A stretch of DNA of 49,260 nt from Microbacteriaceae bacterium. GTDB lineage: Bacteria > Actinomycetota > Actinomycetes > Actinomycetales > Microbacteriaceae. The stretch spans positions 1 through 49,260 of the forward strand of contig JAHEGB010000008.1 in NCBI GenBank assembly GCA_024645175.1, given 5' to 3'. Each line of letters starts with the position of its first letter. Position 1 is the stretch's first letter. This document shows, piece by piece, positions 24,358 through 31,717 of the stretch. The notes beneath the pieces were generated by a model, which ran no database searches, had not been told where the DNA came from, and worked only from the letters and a program-made list of their open reading frames with translations. Made by a program: the position numbers and the translations under genes.

Positions 24358-25347
24358 CTATTCAGAATCCCGGTCAAGACGAGCCTGCGCCGTCGCGGTG
24401 GCGTTTCTGACGGTCTTTCTGAGTTTCTTGTCGCTAACGCTTCGTTCGCCAAGGTGGTCTGGGTTCCAGGCGGTTAGGTCTTCGTCGCTAAATTCTGGCT
24501 TTTGCTTGCCCTTAAATCTCGGCAGCACTGTTCCGGGTGCAAGCCTTCTAGCGGTAACCAAGAAGCCGGTGTGACCAATCATTCGGTGATCTGGCCTAAC
24601 CGCAAGTCCCTGCAGGTGCCAGGTTCTGAATAGGGTTTCAAAGGCCTCTGGCTCTGCAAAGTGCCCGCTTGCCCTGACTGCCTCGGTAAATCGCGACAGC
24701 TGCGTGACCGTCGCAACGTAGCCAATGATCAAACCACCAGGCACAAGCGCTTCTGCAGACTCTTCGACGCATTCCCAAGGTGCGAGCATGTCGAGCACAA
24801 CTCTGTCTGCATCGTGAGTCTTGACAACCTTTGGAAGTTCTTCTTGAAGGTCACCGATGTGAATGTTCCAGTTTTTTGGTTCATAACCGAGCTGGCTAAC
24901 GGCGTTTGCCTTGGCAATCTCGGCAAACTCGACACGTCGTTCGAATGAATCAAGGCTGCCCTGCTCGCCAATTGCCCTCAGCAGGTAGAGGCTCAATCCG
25001 CCAGAACCAACGCCCGCCTCGACGACCTTTGCACCCGGAAAGATGTCGCCCATGGTCACAATCAGAGCAGAGTCTTTCGGATAAATGATGTTCGCGCCGC
25101 GCGGCATCGACAACACGAAATCGGTCAGCAATGGTCGCAGTGCGAGGTATTCGATTCCGTTGTGGTTCTTGATTACAGAACCCTCCGGTTGCCCGATGAT
25201 GTCGTCATGCCTTAATTCACCTCGGTGCGTGCCGAAACTGCCGCCTTCTTCAAGCGTTATGGTGTTCAGTTTGCCCTTGGGGCCGGTTAGTTGAACTCGA
25301 TCGCCAACTCGAAATGCTCCGCGTGGAAGGCTCTTATTTGCGGTCAT
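24358..25347 (-). CDS. trmI: tRNA (adenine-N1)-methyltransferase (A58)
   Basis: About 329-residue SAM-dependent enzyme that makes m1A58 in the T-loop of tRNA. The SAM-binding motif is KVVEAGVGSGGLSLYLLRA near residues 100-118. DRVVLDMLAPWE carries the catalytic Asp region, and LPRGAFRVGDRVQLTGPKG is the N-terminal domain. The frame opens at a TTG at 25377, but it lacks a ribosome binding site and adds non-family residues, so I use the ATG at 25347. It overlaps the HAD gene by 14 bases. In actinobacteria trmI normally precedes the arc/dop/pup/proteasome genes; here the FKBP gene follows directly. Confidence 0.9.
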   Translation of the reverse strand: MTANKSLPRGAFRVGDRVQLTGPKGKLNTITLEEGGSFGTHRGELRHDDIIGQPEGSVIKNHNGIEYLALRPLLTDFVLSMPRGANIIYPKDSALIVTMGDIFPGAKVVEAGVGSGGLSLYLLRAIGEQGSLDSFERRVEFAEIAKANAVSQLGYEPKNWNIHIGDLQEELPKVVKTHDADRVVLDMLAPWECVEESAEALVPGGLIIGYVATVTQLSRFTEAVRASGHFAEPEAFETLFRTWHLQGLAVRPDHRMIGHTGFLVTARRLAPGTVLPRFKGKQKPEFSDEDLTAWNPDHLGERSVSDKKLRKTVRNATATAQARLDRDSE

Positions 25348-26017
25348 CGTTCGCTCGCTGTTCTTTGTAGAAATCAATCAGGTGATCGACAGTTACTCCT
25401 TCGAGAGTCTGCCAAATGTGCCTGCCAGGTTTTTGTTCAAGTTGCACGATGTTCGGAATGCCCACCGCAATCGCTTCAGAAGCTTCTGCAGAGCGCAGGC
25501 CCGTGACCGAGTCTTCAAAGGCAATGCAATCACGGATGTCTACCCCGAGCAATTCGGCTGCCTTCAGATAGGCTTCCGGGTGTGGTTTTCCGTGAATGAC
25601 ATCGTCGCCGGCGACAACGACGTCGAAGACCGACTCGCCTGCTCGCTCGGCTACGGCTAGGGCCATGCGGCGCATCGACATGGTCACTAGGGCGCATTTG
25701 ATTCCGCGGCTTTTGAGTTCGAGCAATAGTTCGATAGCTCCCGGTCGCCACGGCATCGGCGTGCCGAGTTGGCTAATCACCGAGTCGGTGAGATTCTCAA
25801 TAATCTGTTCGGGCTCTTCGCTAAGTCCAAGCTTCTGCTTGATTACGCGGGTGCTGTCATACAGGCTCATGCCAATCAGATTCATGCCATCTTCGGCTGT
25901 CCAGATTGCACCAGTCGACTTGGCCAACTGCTGCTCGCTGTTCATCCAGTAGTGCTCTGAATCGATCAGGGTGCCATCCATGTCCCATAGAACGGCGGCT
26001 GGCTGAAGATTAGGCAT
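25334..26017 (-). CDS. HAD family hydrolase (beta-phosphoglucomutase-like)
   Basis: 227-residue HAD phosphatase with a helical cap after the first motif (subfamily I). Motif I is LWDMDGTLIDSE near residues 10-21, the motif II Thr/Ser lies in CALVTMSMRR near residue 115, and the late Lys and acidic motifs are HGKPHPEAYLKAAELLG and IAFEDSVTG. The substrate is not predictable, probably a sugar phosphate or nucleotide. It starts with a leaderless signal and overlaps trmI. The HAD-trmI pairing is common in the family's actinobacterial context. Confidence 0.85.
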   Translation of the reverse strand: MPNLQPAAVLWDMDGTLIDSEHYWMNSEQQLAKSTGAIWTAEDGMNLIGMSLYDSTRVIKQKLGLSEEPEQIIENLTDSVISQLGTPMPWRPGAIELLLELKSRGIKCALVTMSMRRMALAVAERAGESVFDVVVAGDDVIHGKPHPEAYLKAAELLGVDIRDCIAFEDSVTGLRSAEASEAIAVGIPNIVQLEQKPGRHIWQTLEGVTVDHLIDFYKEQRANDDRK

Positions 26018-26023
26018 GCCGCA

Positions 26024-26029
26024 ATTTTA
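26024..26029 (-). promoter_or_regulatory. -10 box TAAAAT, predicted leaderless start of the HAD-trmI unit
   Basis: On the minus strand TAAAAT ends six bases before the ATG at 26017, and there is no Shine-Dalgarno sequence. Confidence 0.6.
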
Positions 26030-26044
26030 CCTTCGCCCTTCGCT

Positions 26045-26050
26045 TATGGT
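26045..26050 (+). promoter_or_regulatory. candidate -10 box (TATGGT) for the PAC2 gene
   Basis: TATGGT lies 28 bases before the GTG at 26078, ahead of a GGAG site (26067-26070). Unlike its divergent neighbour, this gene would have a short leader. Confidence 0.4.
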
Positions 26051-26077
26051 TTTAGTTGAGGGAATTGGAGTTCGTCA

Positions 26078-26941
26078 GTGGCAAACCCGTTTTTTGAGGG
26101 CAAGACGCTCATCGTGGCATTCGAAGGTTGGAACGATGCCGCAGAGGGTGCGAGCGGTGTGCTGCGCCACCTGGTCACCGAACTAGACGCACAACTTATT
26201 GGTGCGGTAGACCCAGAGGATTACTACGACTTCGTTTTCTCGCGACCAACCGTAACCAGCGATGTTGATGGCAAGCGCGAAATCACATGGCCGGGTGCCG
26301 AAATATTGCGTGCATCTAAAGACAAGATCGAAGAGAATCCTCGTTTCGCAGACATTTATCTTCTAATTGGCAACGAACCTGCGCGCCGCTGGAAGAGCTT
26401 CTGTGCAGAAATCATGGAGTATGTCGAAGACTGCGAGATCGATCGCGTGCTCTTTCTCGGTTCTGTTCCGTCTGATAGCCCGCACACCCGTTCGATAAAA
26501 ATTTCAAAGTCGAGCCAGAGCGCGCAGATTCGTCAGCAACTCGCAATCGAGCCGAGTGACTATGAAGGGCCTGTTGGCATTATTTCGATCTTGGCAATGT
26601 CACTCGAACAGGCGGGCATTCCGGCCCTTGCGCTCTGGGCACCGGTACCTCACTATGTGCACAACTCCCCTTCGCCAAAGGCGATGTTCTCGTTGCTGCT
26701 TGAAATTGAATCAATTCTGGGATTGCAGTTTGCGCACGGCACTCTTGCAGACGATGCCTTTGCCTGGGAGCGCGGAATCGACGAACTCGCTGAAGGCGAT
26801 GACGAACTTGCCGCCTATGTTGCACAACTCGAATCGGCTCGAGATGCCGCAGACGAAAGTGCCGGCAGCGCAGAATCGCTAGCTATGGAGTTTGAGCGTT
26901 TCTTGGCTCAAGAAGATGGCGACGCCCAATCAGGCAACTAG
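26078..26941 (+). CDS. PAC2 family protein
   Basis: 287-residue protein of the PAC2 (proteasome assembly chaperone 2) fold, widespread in actinobacteria and of unsettled function. Family motifs are LIVAFEGWNDAAEGAS near residues 10-25, YDFVFSRP, IEYLLIGNEPARRWK-like (here DIYLLIGNEPARRWKSF) and PVPHYVHNSPSPKA near residue 195. The C-terminal 60 residues are acidic and Ala/Ser-rich. The start is GTG after GGAG. It sits beside HAD-trmI, the usual place next to the proteasome locus, although that locus is missing here. Its end overlaps uppP by 12 bases. Confidence 0.85.
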   Translation: MANPFFEGKTLIVAFEGWNDAAEGASGVLRHLVTELDAQLIGAVDPEDYYDFVFSRPTVTSDVDGKREITWPGAEILRASKDKIEENPRFADIYLLIGNEPARRWKSFCAEIMEYVEDCEIDRVLFLGSVPSDSPHTRSIKISKSSQSAQIRQQLAIEPSDYEGPVGIISILAMSLEQAGIPALALWAPVPHYVHNSPSPKAMFSLLLEIESILGLQFAHGTLADDAFAWERGIDELAEGDDELAAYVAQLESARDAADESAGSAESLAMEFERFLAQEDGDAQSGN

Positions 26942-27772
26942 AGAGCCATTCATAAGCATCACCAGGATGGCAACGCCAACCACGATTCGCCAAATAATGA
27001 ACGGCATGAACGAACCGCGGCTCAGGTAGCGAAGCAAAGCGACAATCACCGAAAAACCGACGGCGAATGACACTGCCGTTGCGACCGCGGTGGCTGCGAA
27101 GTCGGCGTGGCTCAAGTCACCAAATGTGGTTGCGAATTCGAAAAGCCCGCTCGCGATGACTGCTGGAATGGCTAGCAGAAAGCTATAGCGCGCGGCCGCT
27201 TGCCTGCTGTAGCCAAGAAAAAGCCCCATTGTGATGGTTCCGCCAGATCGCGAGACGCCTGGAATGACGGCGAGTGCTTGAGCGGCACCGAAGAGCAGTC
27301 CGTCGCGAACCGAAAGTTTTTGAATCGATTTCTGTTGCGTTGCAACTCTGTCTGCGATGCCCAAAATGACGCCGAAAACAATCAGCATGATTGCGATTAC
27401 CCAAAGGCTGCGCAACTGCGTTTCGATTGCATCTTTGAAAAGCAAACCGACAACGACAACCGGCATGCTGCCTACGATGATTAGCCAGCCCATCTTGGCA
27501 TCTTGTTTTTCTGCGTCTGTCGATTTGCTCTTTTGCGCAAAAGATTTGAACCAAGCGCGAACGATTCGAACGATGTCTTTGAAGAAATAGATGAGAACTG
27601 CAGCTTCGGTGCCAAGTTGAATGGTCGCAATAAATGCGGTGAGTTCTGGCTTCGGAATGTCACCTAAGCCAAGCAACTGCGAGGCAATTTGAACGTGTGC
27701 GCTCGATGAAATTGGTAGAAATTCGGTGAGTCCTTGAACTAATCCAAGAATCACTGCCTCAAAAATGTTCAA
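26930..27772 (-). CDS. uppP: undecaprenyl-diphosphate phosphatase
   Basis: 280-residue membrane enzyme that recycles undecaprenyl diphosphate for peptidoglycan and other envelope polymers. The active-site motifs are the Glu-rich QGLTEFLPISSSAH near residues 14-27 and PGVSRSGGTITMG near residue 168; about eight helices are predicted. The start is a TTG that overlaps the TGA of the preceding small gene (TTGA). Also known as BacA, with the bacitracin-resistance phenotype. Converges with and overlaps the PAC2 gene. Confidence 0.95.
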   Translation of the reverse strand: MNIFEAVILGLVQGLTEFLPISSSAHVQIASQLLGLGDIPKPELTAFIATIQLGTEAAVLIYFFKDIVRIVRAWFKSFAQKSKSTDAEKQDAKMGWLIIVGSMPVVVVGLLFKDAIETQLRSLWVIAIMLIVFGVILGIADRVATQQKSIQKLSVRDGLLFGAAQALAVIPGVSRSGGTITMGLFLGYSRQAAARYSFLLAIPAVIASGLFEFATTFGDLSHADFAATAVATAVSFAVGFSVIVALLRYLSRGSFMPFIIWRIVVGVAILVMLMNGSLVA

Positions 27773-27987
27773 TCAGACTCTTCTTCGTTATCTGCAAGCT
27801 CAAACGGCAGCCACTCTTCATACTTTTCGTCTACGGCTTCTTCGTAGTCAAGAAAGGCATCCTTGAGTACTTCGTATGCGTGCTCAACAGCTGGGTCTTG
27901 ATCGCTGCGCTTGCTCGCCATCGCCTCGAAGTGTCTTTCGAGTGCTGCGATTAGTTGCTGCAGTGCAATTCTCGGGTCGTTGGCCAT
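27769..27987 (-). CDS. small acidic protein of unknown function, upstream of uppP
   Basis: 72-residue, mostly helical, strongly acidic protein with no membrane segment. The N-terminal part (DPRIALQQLIAALERHFEA) and the later acidic stretch (YEVLKDAFLDYEEAVDEKYEE) look like one or two amphipathic helices. I believe similar short genes occur in other Microbacteriaceae, sometimes under doubtful names, but I do not recognise a function. Coding support comes from the TTGA overlap with uppP and a leaderless start signal. Confidence 0.7.
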   Translation of the reverse strand: MANDPRIALQQLIAALERHFEAMASKRSDQDPAVEHAYEVLKDAFLDYEEAVDEKYEEWLPFELADNEEESD

Positions 27988-27993
27988 AGCCCA

Positions 27994-27999
27994 AAACTA
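27994..27999 (-). promoter_or_regulatory. -10 box TAGTTT, predicted leaderless start of the small acidic protein-uppP unit
   Basis: On the minus strand TAGTTT ends six bases before the ATG at 27987. Confidence 0.45.
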
Positions 28000-28057
28000 C
28001 CCCGACATATCTGAATTGACCAGCAAATTCGACCTCACTCGACGTGTTTGTTCGTGG

Positions 28058-28063
28058 TAACAT
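28058..28063 (+). promoter_or_regulatory. candidate -10 box (TAACAT) for tRNA-Leu
   Basis: TAACAT lies 35 bases before the tRNA 5' end, so transcription would start about 29 bases ahead of it. No good -35 is seen. The rest of 27988-28098 shows nothing else. Confidence 0.35.
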
Positions 28064-28098
28064 CGTCTCTTGTCGCCGAGTTTCATACTCAATCACTC

Positions 28099-28181
28099 GT
28101 CCGGGTGGCGGAATGGTAGACGCGCTAGCTTGAGGTGCTAGTCCTCTTCGGGGGGTGTGGGTTCAAGTCCCATTTCGGACA
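28099..28181 (+). tRNA. tRNA-Leu (anticodon GAG)
   Basis: 83-base class II tRNA. The acceptor stem GTCCGGG pairs with TTCGGAC (two G-U pairs), with discriminator A at 28181. The anticodon stem CTAGC/GCTAG holds the loop TTGAGGT, giving anticodon GAG for CUC/CUU codons. A long variable arm is present, and the T arm GTGGG-TTCAAGT-CCCAT is standard. The 3' CCA is not encoded. No att-like duplication or integrase is found next to it. Confidence 0.95.
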
Positions 28182-28198
28182 CGTAGCTTGAGACAGCT

Positions 28199-28238
28199 AA
28201 ACCAAAACCCCGCACTCCACATGCGGGGTTTCTGGTTT
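28199..28238 (+). terminator. terminator after tRNA-Leu
   Basis: A 10-bp stem AAACCCCGCA/TGCGGGGTTT (28205-28214 with 28222-28231), extended by AAACC/GGTTT at its base across a small bulge. It lies 23 bases after the tRNA. Confidence 0.75.
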
Positions 28239-28263
28239 AAACCCCTATCTCGAGCGGGCGATT

Positions 28264-28269
28264 TACACT
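28264..28269 (+). promoter_or_regulatory. -10 box TACACT, predicted leaderless start of the Sir2 gene
   Basis: TACACT is followed by seven bases and the ATG at 28277, with no Shine-Dalgarno sequence. Confidence 0.6.
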
Positions 28270-28276
28270 TGATTAG

Positions 28277-29116
28277 ATGACAGCCCAAGACGAATCTCTA
28301 AGCGCCGCATCGGCCTATGGAATCGACTTCGCGCGCACTCGATTGGCCGGCAGGAAGCTGTTAGTTCTGACCGGCGCTGGAATAAGCACTGACTCTGGCA
28401 TTCCCGACTATCGAGGCGAAGGCAGAGTTGCCCGCCACCCGATGACCTATGACGTTTTTATGGGTTCCCAGCAGGCTCGAGTGCGCTACTGGGCAAGAAG
28501 TTACGTCGGTTGGAGTCGCATCGCTGAGGCCCGCCCAAACCTAGGCCATCAGGCACTTGCCGCCGCCGAGCGAAATGGTCGACTAGAGCAGATCGTCACG
28601 CAGAATGTTGACGGCTTGCATCAGGCGGCCGGTGCCAAAGACGTAATCGATCTTCACGGGCGGCTTGATCGGGTTGTCTGTGTCGGCTGCAAGAAGCTCA
28701 TGAAACGAACAGACATGGATGTCTTGCTTAGTGAGTTAAACCCGTCAGTTAGAAAAGATCAGCAAATCGAATTCTCGCCAGATGGCGACGCCGAGGTTGA
28801 GGCGGCGGCAGATTTCAAAATTCCAGATTGCCCAATTTGTGGTTCGATTCTGAAACCCGACGTCGTCTTTTTTGGCGAGAGCGTGCCAATCGAAAGAGCA
28901 GAACTCGCCATGAGCAAGTTAGAGGCTGCCGATGCCCTGCTCATTGCCGGAACGTCACTCACCGTTAACTCAGGAATGCGATTTGCCCGAGCGGCCGCCA
29001 AGAGCAATAAACCAATCGTCATAGTCAACCTTGGCCCGACCAAGGCCGACTCGATTGCACTTGCAAAGATTGAGGCAAACACATCGCTAGCGCTAGAGAG
29101 GCTGCTAATTGACTAA
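28277..29116 (+). CDS. Sir2 family NAD-dependent protein deacetylase
   Basis: 279-residue sirtuin that removes acyl groups from lysine using NAD. The NAD-binding GAGISTDSGIPDYRG lies near residues 34-48, the TQNVDGLHQAAG and catalytic His in DLHGRLD follow, and the zinc site is formed by two Cys pairs, CVGCKK and CPICG. FGESVP and GTSLTVNS complete the Rossmann part. The spacing between the two Cys pairs is enlarged by an acidic insert. No signal peptide. The next gene starts eight bases before its stop, so they form one unit. Confidence 0.93.
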   Translation: MTAQDESLSAASAYGIDFARTRLAGRKLLVLTGAGISTDSGIPDYRGEGRVARHPMTYDVFMGSQQARVRYWARSYVGWSRIAEARPNLGHQALAAAERNGRLEQIVTQNVDGLHQAAGAKDVIDLHGRLDRVVCVGCKKLMKRTDMDVLLSELNPSVRKDQQIEFSPDGDAEVEAAADFKIPDCPICGSILKPDVVFFGESVPIERAELAMSKLEAADALLIAGTSLTVNSGMRFARAAAKSNKPIVIVNLGPTKADSIALAKIEANTSLALERLLID

Positions 29117-29696
29117 GACCACCGTCGGATTACTGAGACACGGACAGACCGATTGGAACATTGACTTTCGTTTGCAGGGAATCACCGATATTCCCTTAAA
29201 CGAAACGGGCCTTGCGCAAGCGAGAATTGCCGCCGAAGTGATCAATGCAGAAGACTGGGATTTCATTGCGAGCTCTCCCCTGTCTAGAGCGAAAGAGACA
29301 GCCGAAATTGTTGCTCAGCAGCTCGGCATATCTGAGGTATCTATCGAGCCGCTTTTGCTCGAGCGCTCTTTTGGCGACGCTGAGGGCATGACCCACGAAG
29401 AGTGGAAACGCGATTTTCCTGATGGATTGCCACCCGGTGGCGAGAGCCTTGACGTCTTGAGGGCTCGCGCCGAACTCTTGCTTGACCGGCTGCTGACGGT
29501 TTATCGAGGTACTCGCGTGCTCACTGTGAGTCACGGCGCTCTAATCAGAAAGCTAGTTCGAATGGTGAGTGGCGGCGAACTGCCCCTAGAGGGTCAACGT
29601 TTTGGCAACACATCTTTGTCTGTGATTGTTCACGACGAAAACGGCTGGCGAATCGAAAGCTTCGAGCCACGTTCGCTCGCAGACTTGTCGAAATAG
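29109..29696 (+). CDS. histidine phosphatase family protein (phosphoglycerate mutase-like)
   Basis: 195-residue member of the histidine phosphatase clan. The catalytic LLRHGQTDWN lies at residues 8-17, with DIPLNETG and SSPLSRAKETAEIV (second Arg), the acid/base Glu in LLERSFGDAEG and the second His in VSHGALIRKLV. The wide clan includes broad phosphatases such as PhoE and cobalamin-pathway CobC; no further assignment is possible. It starts with a TTG overlapping the Sir2 gene. Confidence 0.88.
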   Translation: MTKTTVGLLRHGQTDWNIDFRLQGITDIPLNETGLAQARIAAEVINAEDWDFIASSPLSRAKETAEIVAQQLGISEVSIEPLLLERSFGDAEGMTHEEWKRDFPDGLPPGGESLDVLRARAELLLDRLLTVYRGTRVLTVSHGALIRKLVRMVSGGELPLEGQRFGNTSLSVIVHDENGWRIESFEPRSLADLSK

Positions 29697-29705
29697 CGAG
29701 CGTTG

Positions 29706-30800
29706 CTAGTAAAGAGTTTCGATGGCGGCGATAAGTTCATCGGCCGAAGCTTGCCAGTTGAACTTCTTCGCTTGCGCTAACGACGCAATGCTCTTGGCTT
29801 TCCAGGAGCTTGGCTTCTCGATGCTGCGCACAGCATCAGCAAACGACTGGGGCGACTCCTGCTCAAAGTAAATAGCGGCATCTGAGCCAATTTCTCTGAA
29901 AATCTCGATGTCGCTGATGATTGCCGGGCAACCTCGGCCCATGGCTTCAATCACCGGAATTCCAAAACCCTCGTCTCGAGAAGCACTAACCAGGGCAACC
30001 GCATCATCGAGGTGCTTCAGATATTCAGCTTCGCTCACTCCATTGTGAAAGATGACATTGCTTGTAGCCGCAAGGCTCGCTAGTTCGGCCCGTCTGTCAT
30101 CACTAATTTTGCTGAGCAGATGAAGTTCATAATCGGCAAGAAGCGGCATCGCTCGAACTAGCGTCTCTACATTCTTGTAATCCATGAAGCTGCCCATGTA
30201 GACCAGTTTTTGTGTCTTTGCTGGTCGGGTGTGTGCGGTCTTGTGTTGTTCGTGCACGTGAGCGGCAGCGTTATAAACAACGTGAGTGTTTTTTTGAGTT
30301 AGTCGAAACTTCTCAATCAGTCGCTTTGTGGTTTCTGAAACGGTGATGACCGCGTCTGCTCGGTTCAAGACGAACCGCTGCGGCCAGTAGACGCTGTGAA
30401 ACAATCGCCAACCGATTCGAATAACCAGCGGAAGAGACGGCGGAGGCGTTGGGTGCGAGTAATAGATAAGGTCGTGCAGGGTTAGCAGAAGTTTGTATTT
30501 GCGCGACCAGGTTCCCATTGTCTGCATTGGTGAAAAAACCAGCTTGGCACCGAGTTTGTTTAGATTTCTCGCGATCAACAACTCTGATAGCGCATTCGTT
30601 GGATCACTGAGCTTCACGTGCTCAATTGCCTCAGGCAAGTATTTCAGTTGTCTATCATCGCTGATTATGGCAACCGTTTTGATTTTCTTGCTGACCTCTT
30701 GACAGAGACCAGATGAGAAGCGGCTGATGCCATCGTGGTGATCGACACGGATGTAGCGTGCGTCAAAGAATAAAGTGTCTGTGATTTTCTTGGCTGTCAT
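29706..30800 (-). CDS. glycosyltransferase family 4 protein
   Basis: 364-residue GT-B glycosyltransferase. The C-terminal nucleotide-sugar domain shows LVYMGSFMDYKNVETLV, FHNGVSEAEYLKHL and the E-x7-E motif SRDEGFGIPVIEAMGRG, which marks retaining GT4 enzymes. The N-terminal region has FFDARYIRVDHHDGISRFS. The acceptor is unknown, probably a cell-surface glycan. The frame extends ten residues upstream, but the ATG at 30800 forms an ATGA overlap with the preceding hydrolase stop and gives the natural N-terminus. Confidence 0.87.
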   Translation of the reverse strand: MTAKKITDTLFFDARYIRVDHHDGISRFSSGLCQEVSKKIKTVAIISDDRQLKYLPEAIEHVKLSDPTNALSELLIARNLNKLGAKLVFSPMQTMGTWSRKYKLLLTLHDLIYYSHPTPPPSLPLVIRIGWRLFHSVYWPQRFVLNRADAVITVSETTKRLIEKFRLTQKNTHVVYNAAAHVHEQHKTAHTRPAKTQKLVYMGSFMDYKNVETLVRAMPLLADYELHLLSKISDDRRAELASLAATSNVIFHNGVSEAEYLKHLDDAVALVSASRDEGFGIPVIEAMGRGCPAIISDIEIFREIGSDAAIYFEQESPQSFADAVRSIEKPSSWKAKSIASLAQAKKFNWQASADELIAAIETLY

Positions 30801-31717
30801 TTGCGGCTCTCGCCTACTTCGCTCGCCCACTGCTCTATGTCGTTCGCTATAGCTGCCGGAACTTCGTAGTGAGTGAGATGCCCAACTGCGCCGTGTTGCT
30901 TGAAGCGCTTTTGCTTAACCGGCAGGTTTTCAAAAAGAACCCGCTGTTGCGCGACCGTGGTGATGTCGTCAAGTTCGCCAACCATCATCAGCGTTGGTGC
31001 TGTGAACTTTGCAGCGAAGTCGCCAACGCAGTTTGAGATTGAGGCCTGATATGCCTCGAGAGCTACCCTGCGGTTGGCAAAGTCGTTGAAGTTCTCGTCG
31101 TGCTGCTGGTGAACCCACCCGCGCAGATCGCGCTGCCTGGTTTTGGTCATGATGATGCTCATGCCTCGAACCATTGGCCAACTTTTCAGGAGTCCGGTTC
31201 CAAGCGCATCTGGCAGAGCCCCAGCCAGCCAAAAGAATGCCTTCGCAAGCTTTGTTGTTGCCGCTTTTGGCCCGGTCAGTGCTGGGGCGGCCACCGGGTT
31301 TTCAAGCATCAAACTCGAGATTCCTTGGTATTGAGCTGCATATGCCGAAACAACGATGCTTCCGAATGAATGACCAAGCAGATGCGGCTTTGCATTCAAT
31401 TTCAATGACTCAAGAAAGTCGCGAACCCAACGGGCGTAGCGGTCGATTGTGTGCTGCTCGCTAAAGGGCTCGCTCGCTCCAAAACCTGGCAAGTCTGGAA
31501 TGTAGACATCGAAGTTTGAGATTGCGCCGGCAATGGCCTCTAAACCGTGGTGGTTACCGCGGTATCCGTGAATGAAAACTATTGAACCAAGTGGCTTCGA
31601 GTTGAGAGCCGGGTAATACCAATAACTTGTCAGCGTTGAATCGAGAGTCACCGTTAGCTTCTGTGCGCGCGCTCTCGCCGAAGTTGAGAGGGCTTGTGGG
31701 GTGACGGCTGTGTTCAT
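30797..31717 (-). CDS. alpha/beta hydrolase
   Basis: 306-residue serine hydrolase. The oxyanion motif VFIHGYRGNHHG lies near residue 48, the nucleophile in LLGHSFGSIVVSAY (G-x-S-x-G) near residue 117, the acid in MVGELDDITT and the His in AVGHLTHYEVP near the end. No signal peptide is clear. The substrate is not predictable. It begins at the ATG that overlaps the metH stop by one base and ends in an ATGA overlap with the glycosyltransferase, so it is part of a metH-hydrolase-glycosyltransferase operon. Confidence 0.85.
   Translation of the reverse strand: MNTAVTPQALSTSARARAQKLTVTLDSTLTSYWYYPALNSKPLGSIVFIHGYRGNHHGLEAIAGAISNFDVYIPDLPGFGASEPFSEQHTIDRYARWVRDFLESLKLNAKPHLLGHSFGSIVVSAYAAQYQGISSLMLENPVAAPALTGPKAATTKLAKAFFWLAGALPDALGTGLLKSWPMVRGMSIIMTKTRQRDLRGWVHQQHDENFNDFANRRVALEAYQASISNCVGDFAAKFTAPTLMMVGELDDITTVAQQRVLFENLPVKQKRFKQHGAVGHLTHYEVPAAIANDIEQWASEVGESRK

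Noticed and set aside
28099-28276. tRNA-Leu as an integration site for a mobile element
   Set aside because: No integrase, no direct repeat of the tRNA 3' end, and ordinary housekeeping genes on both sides.
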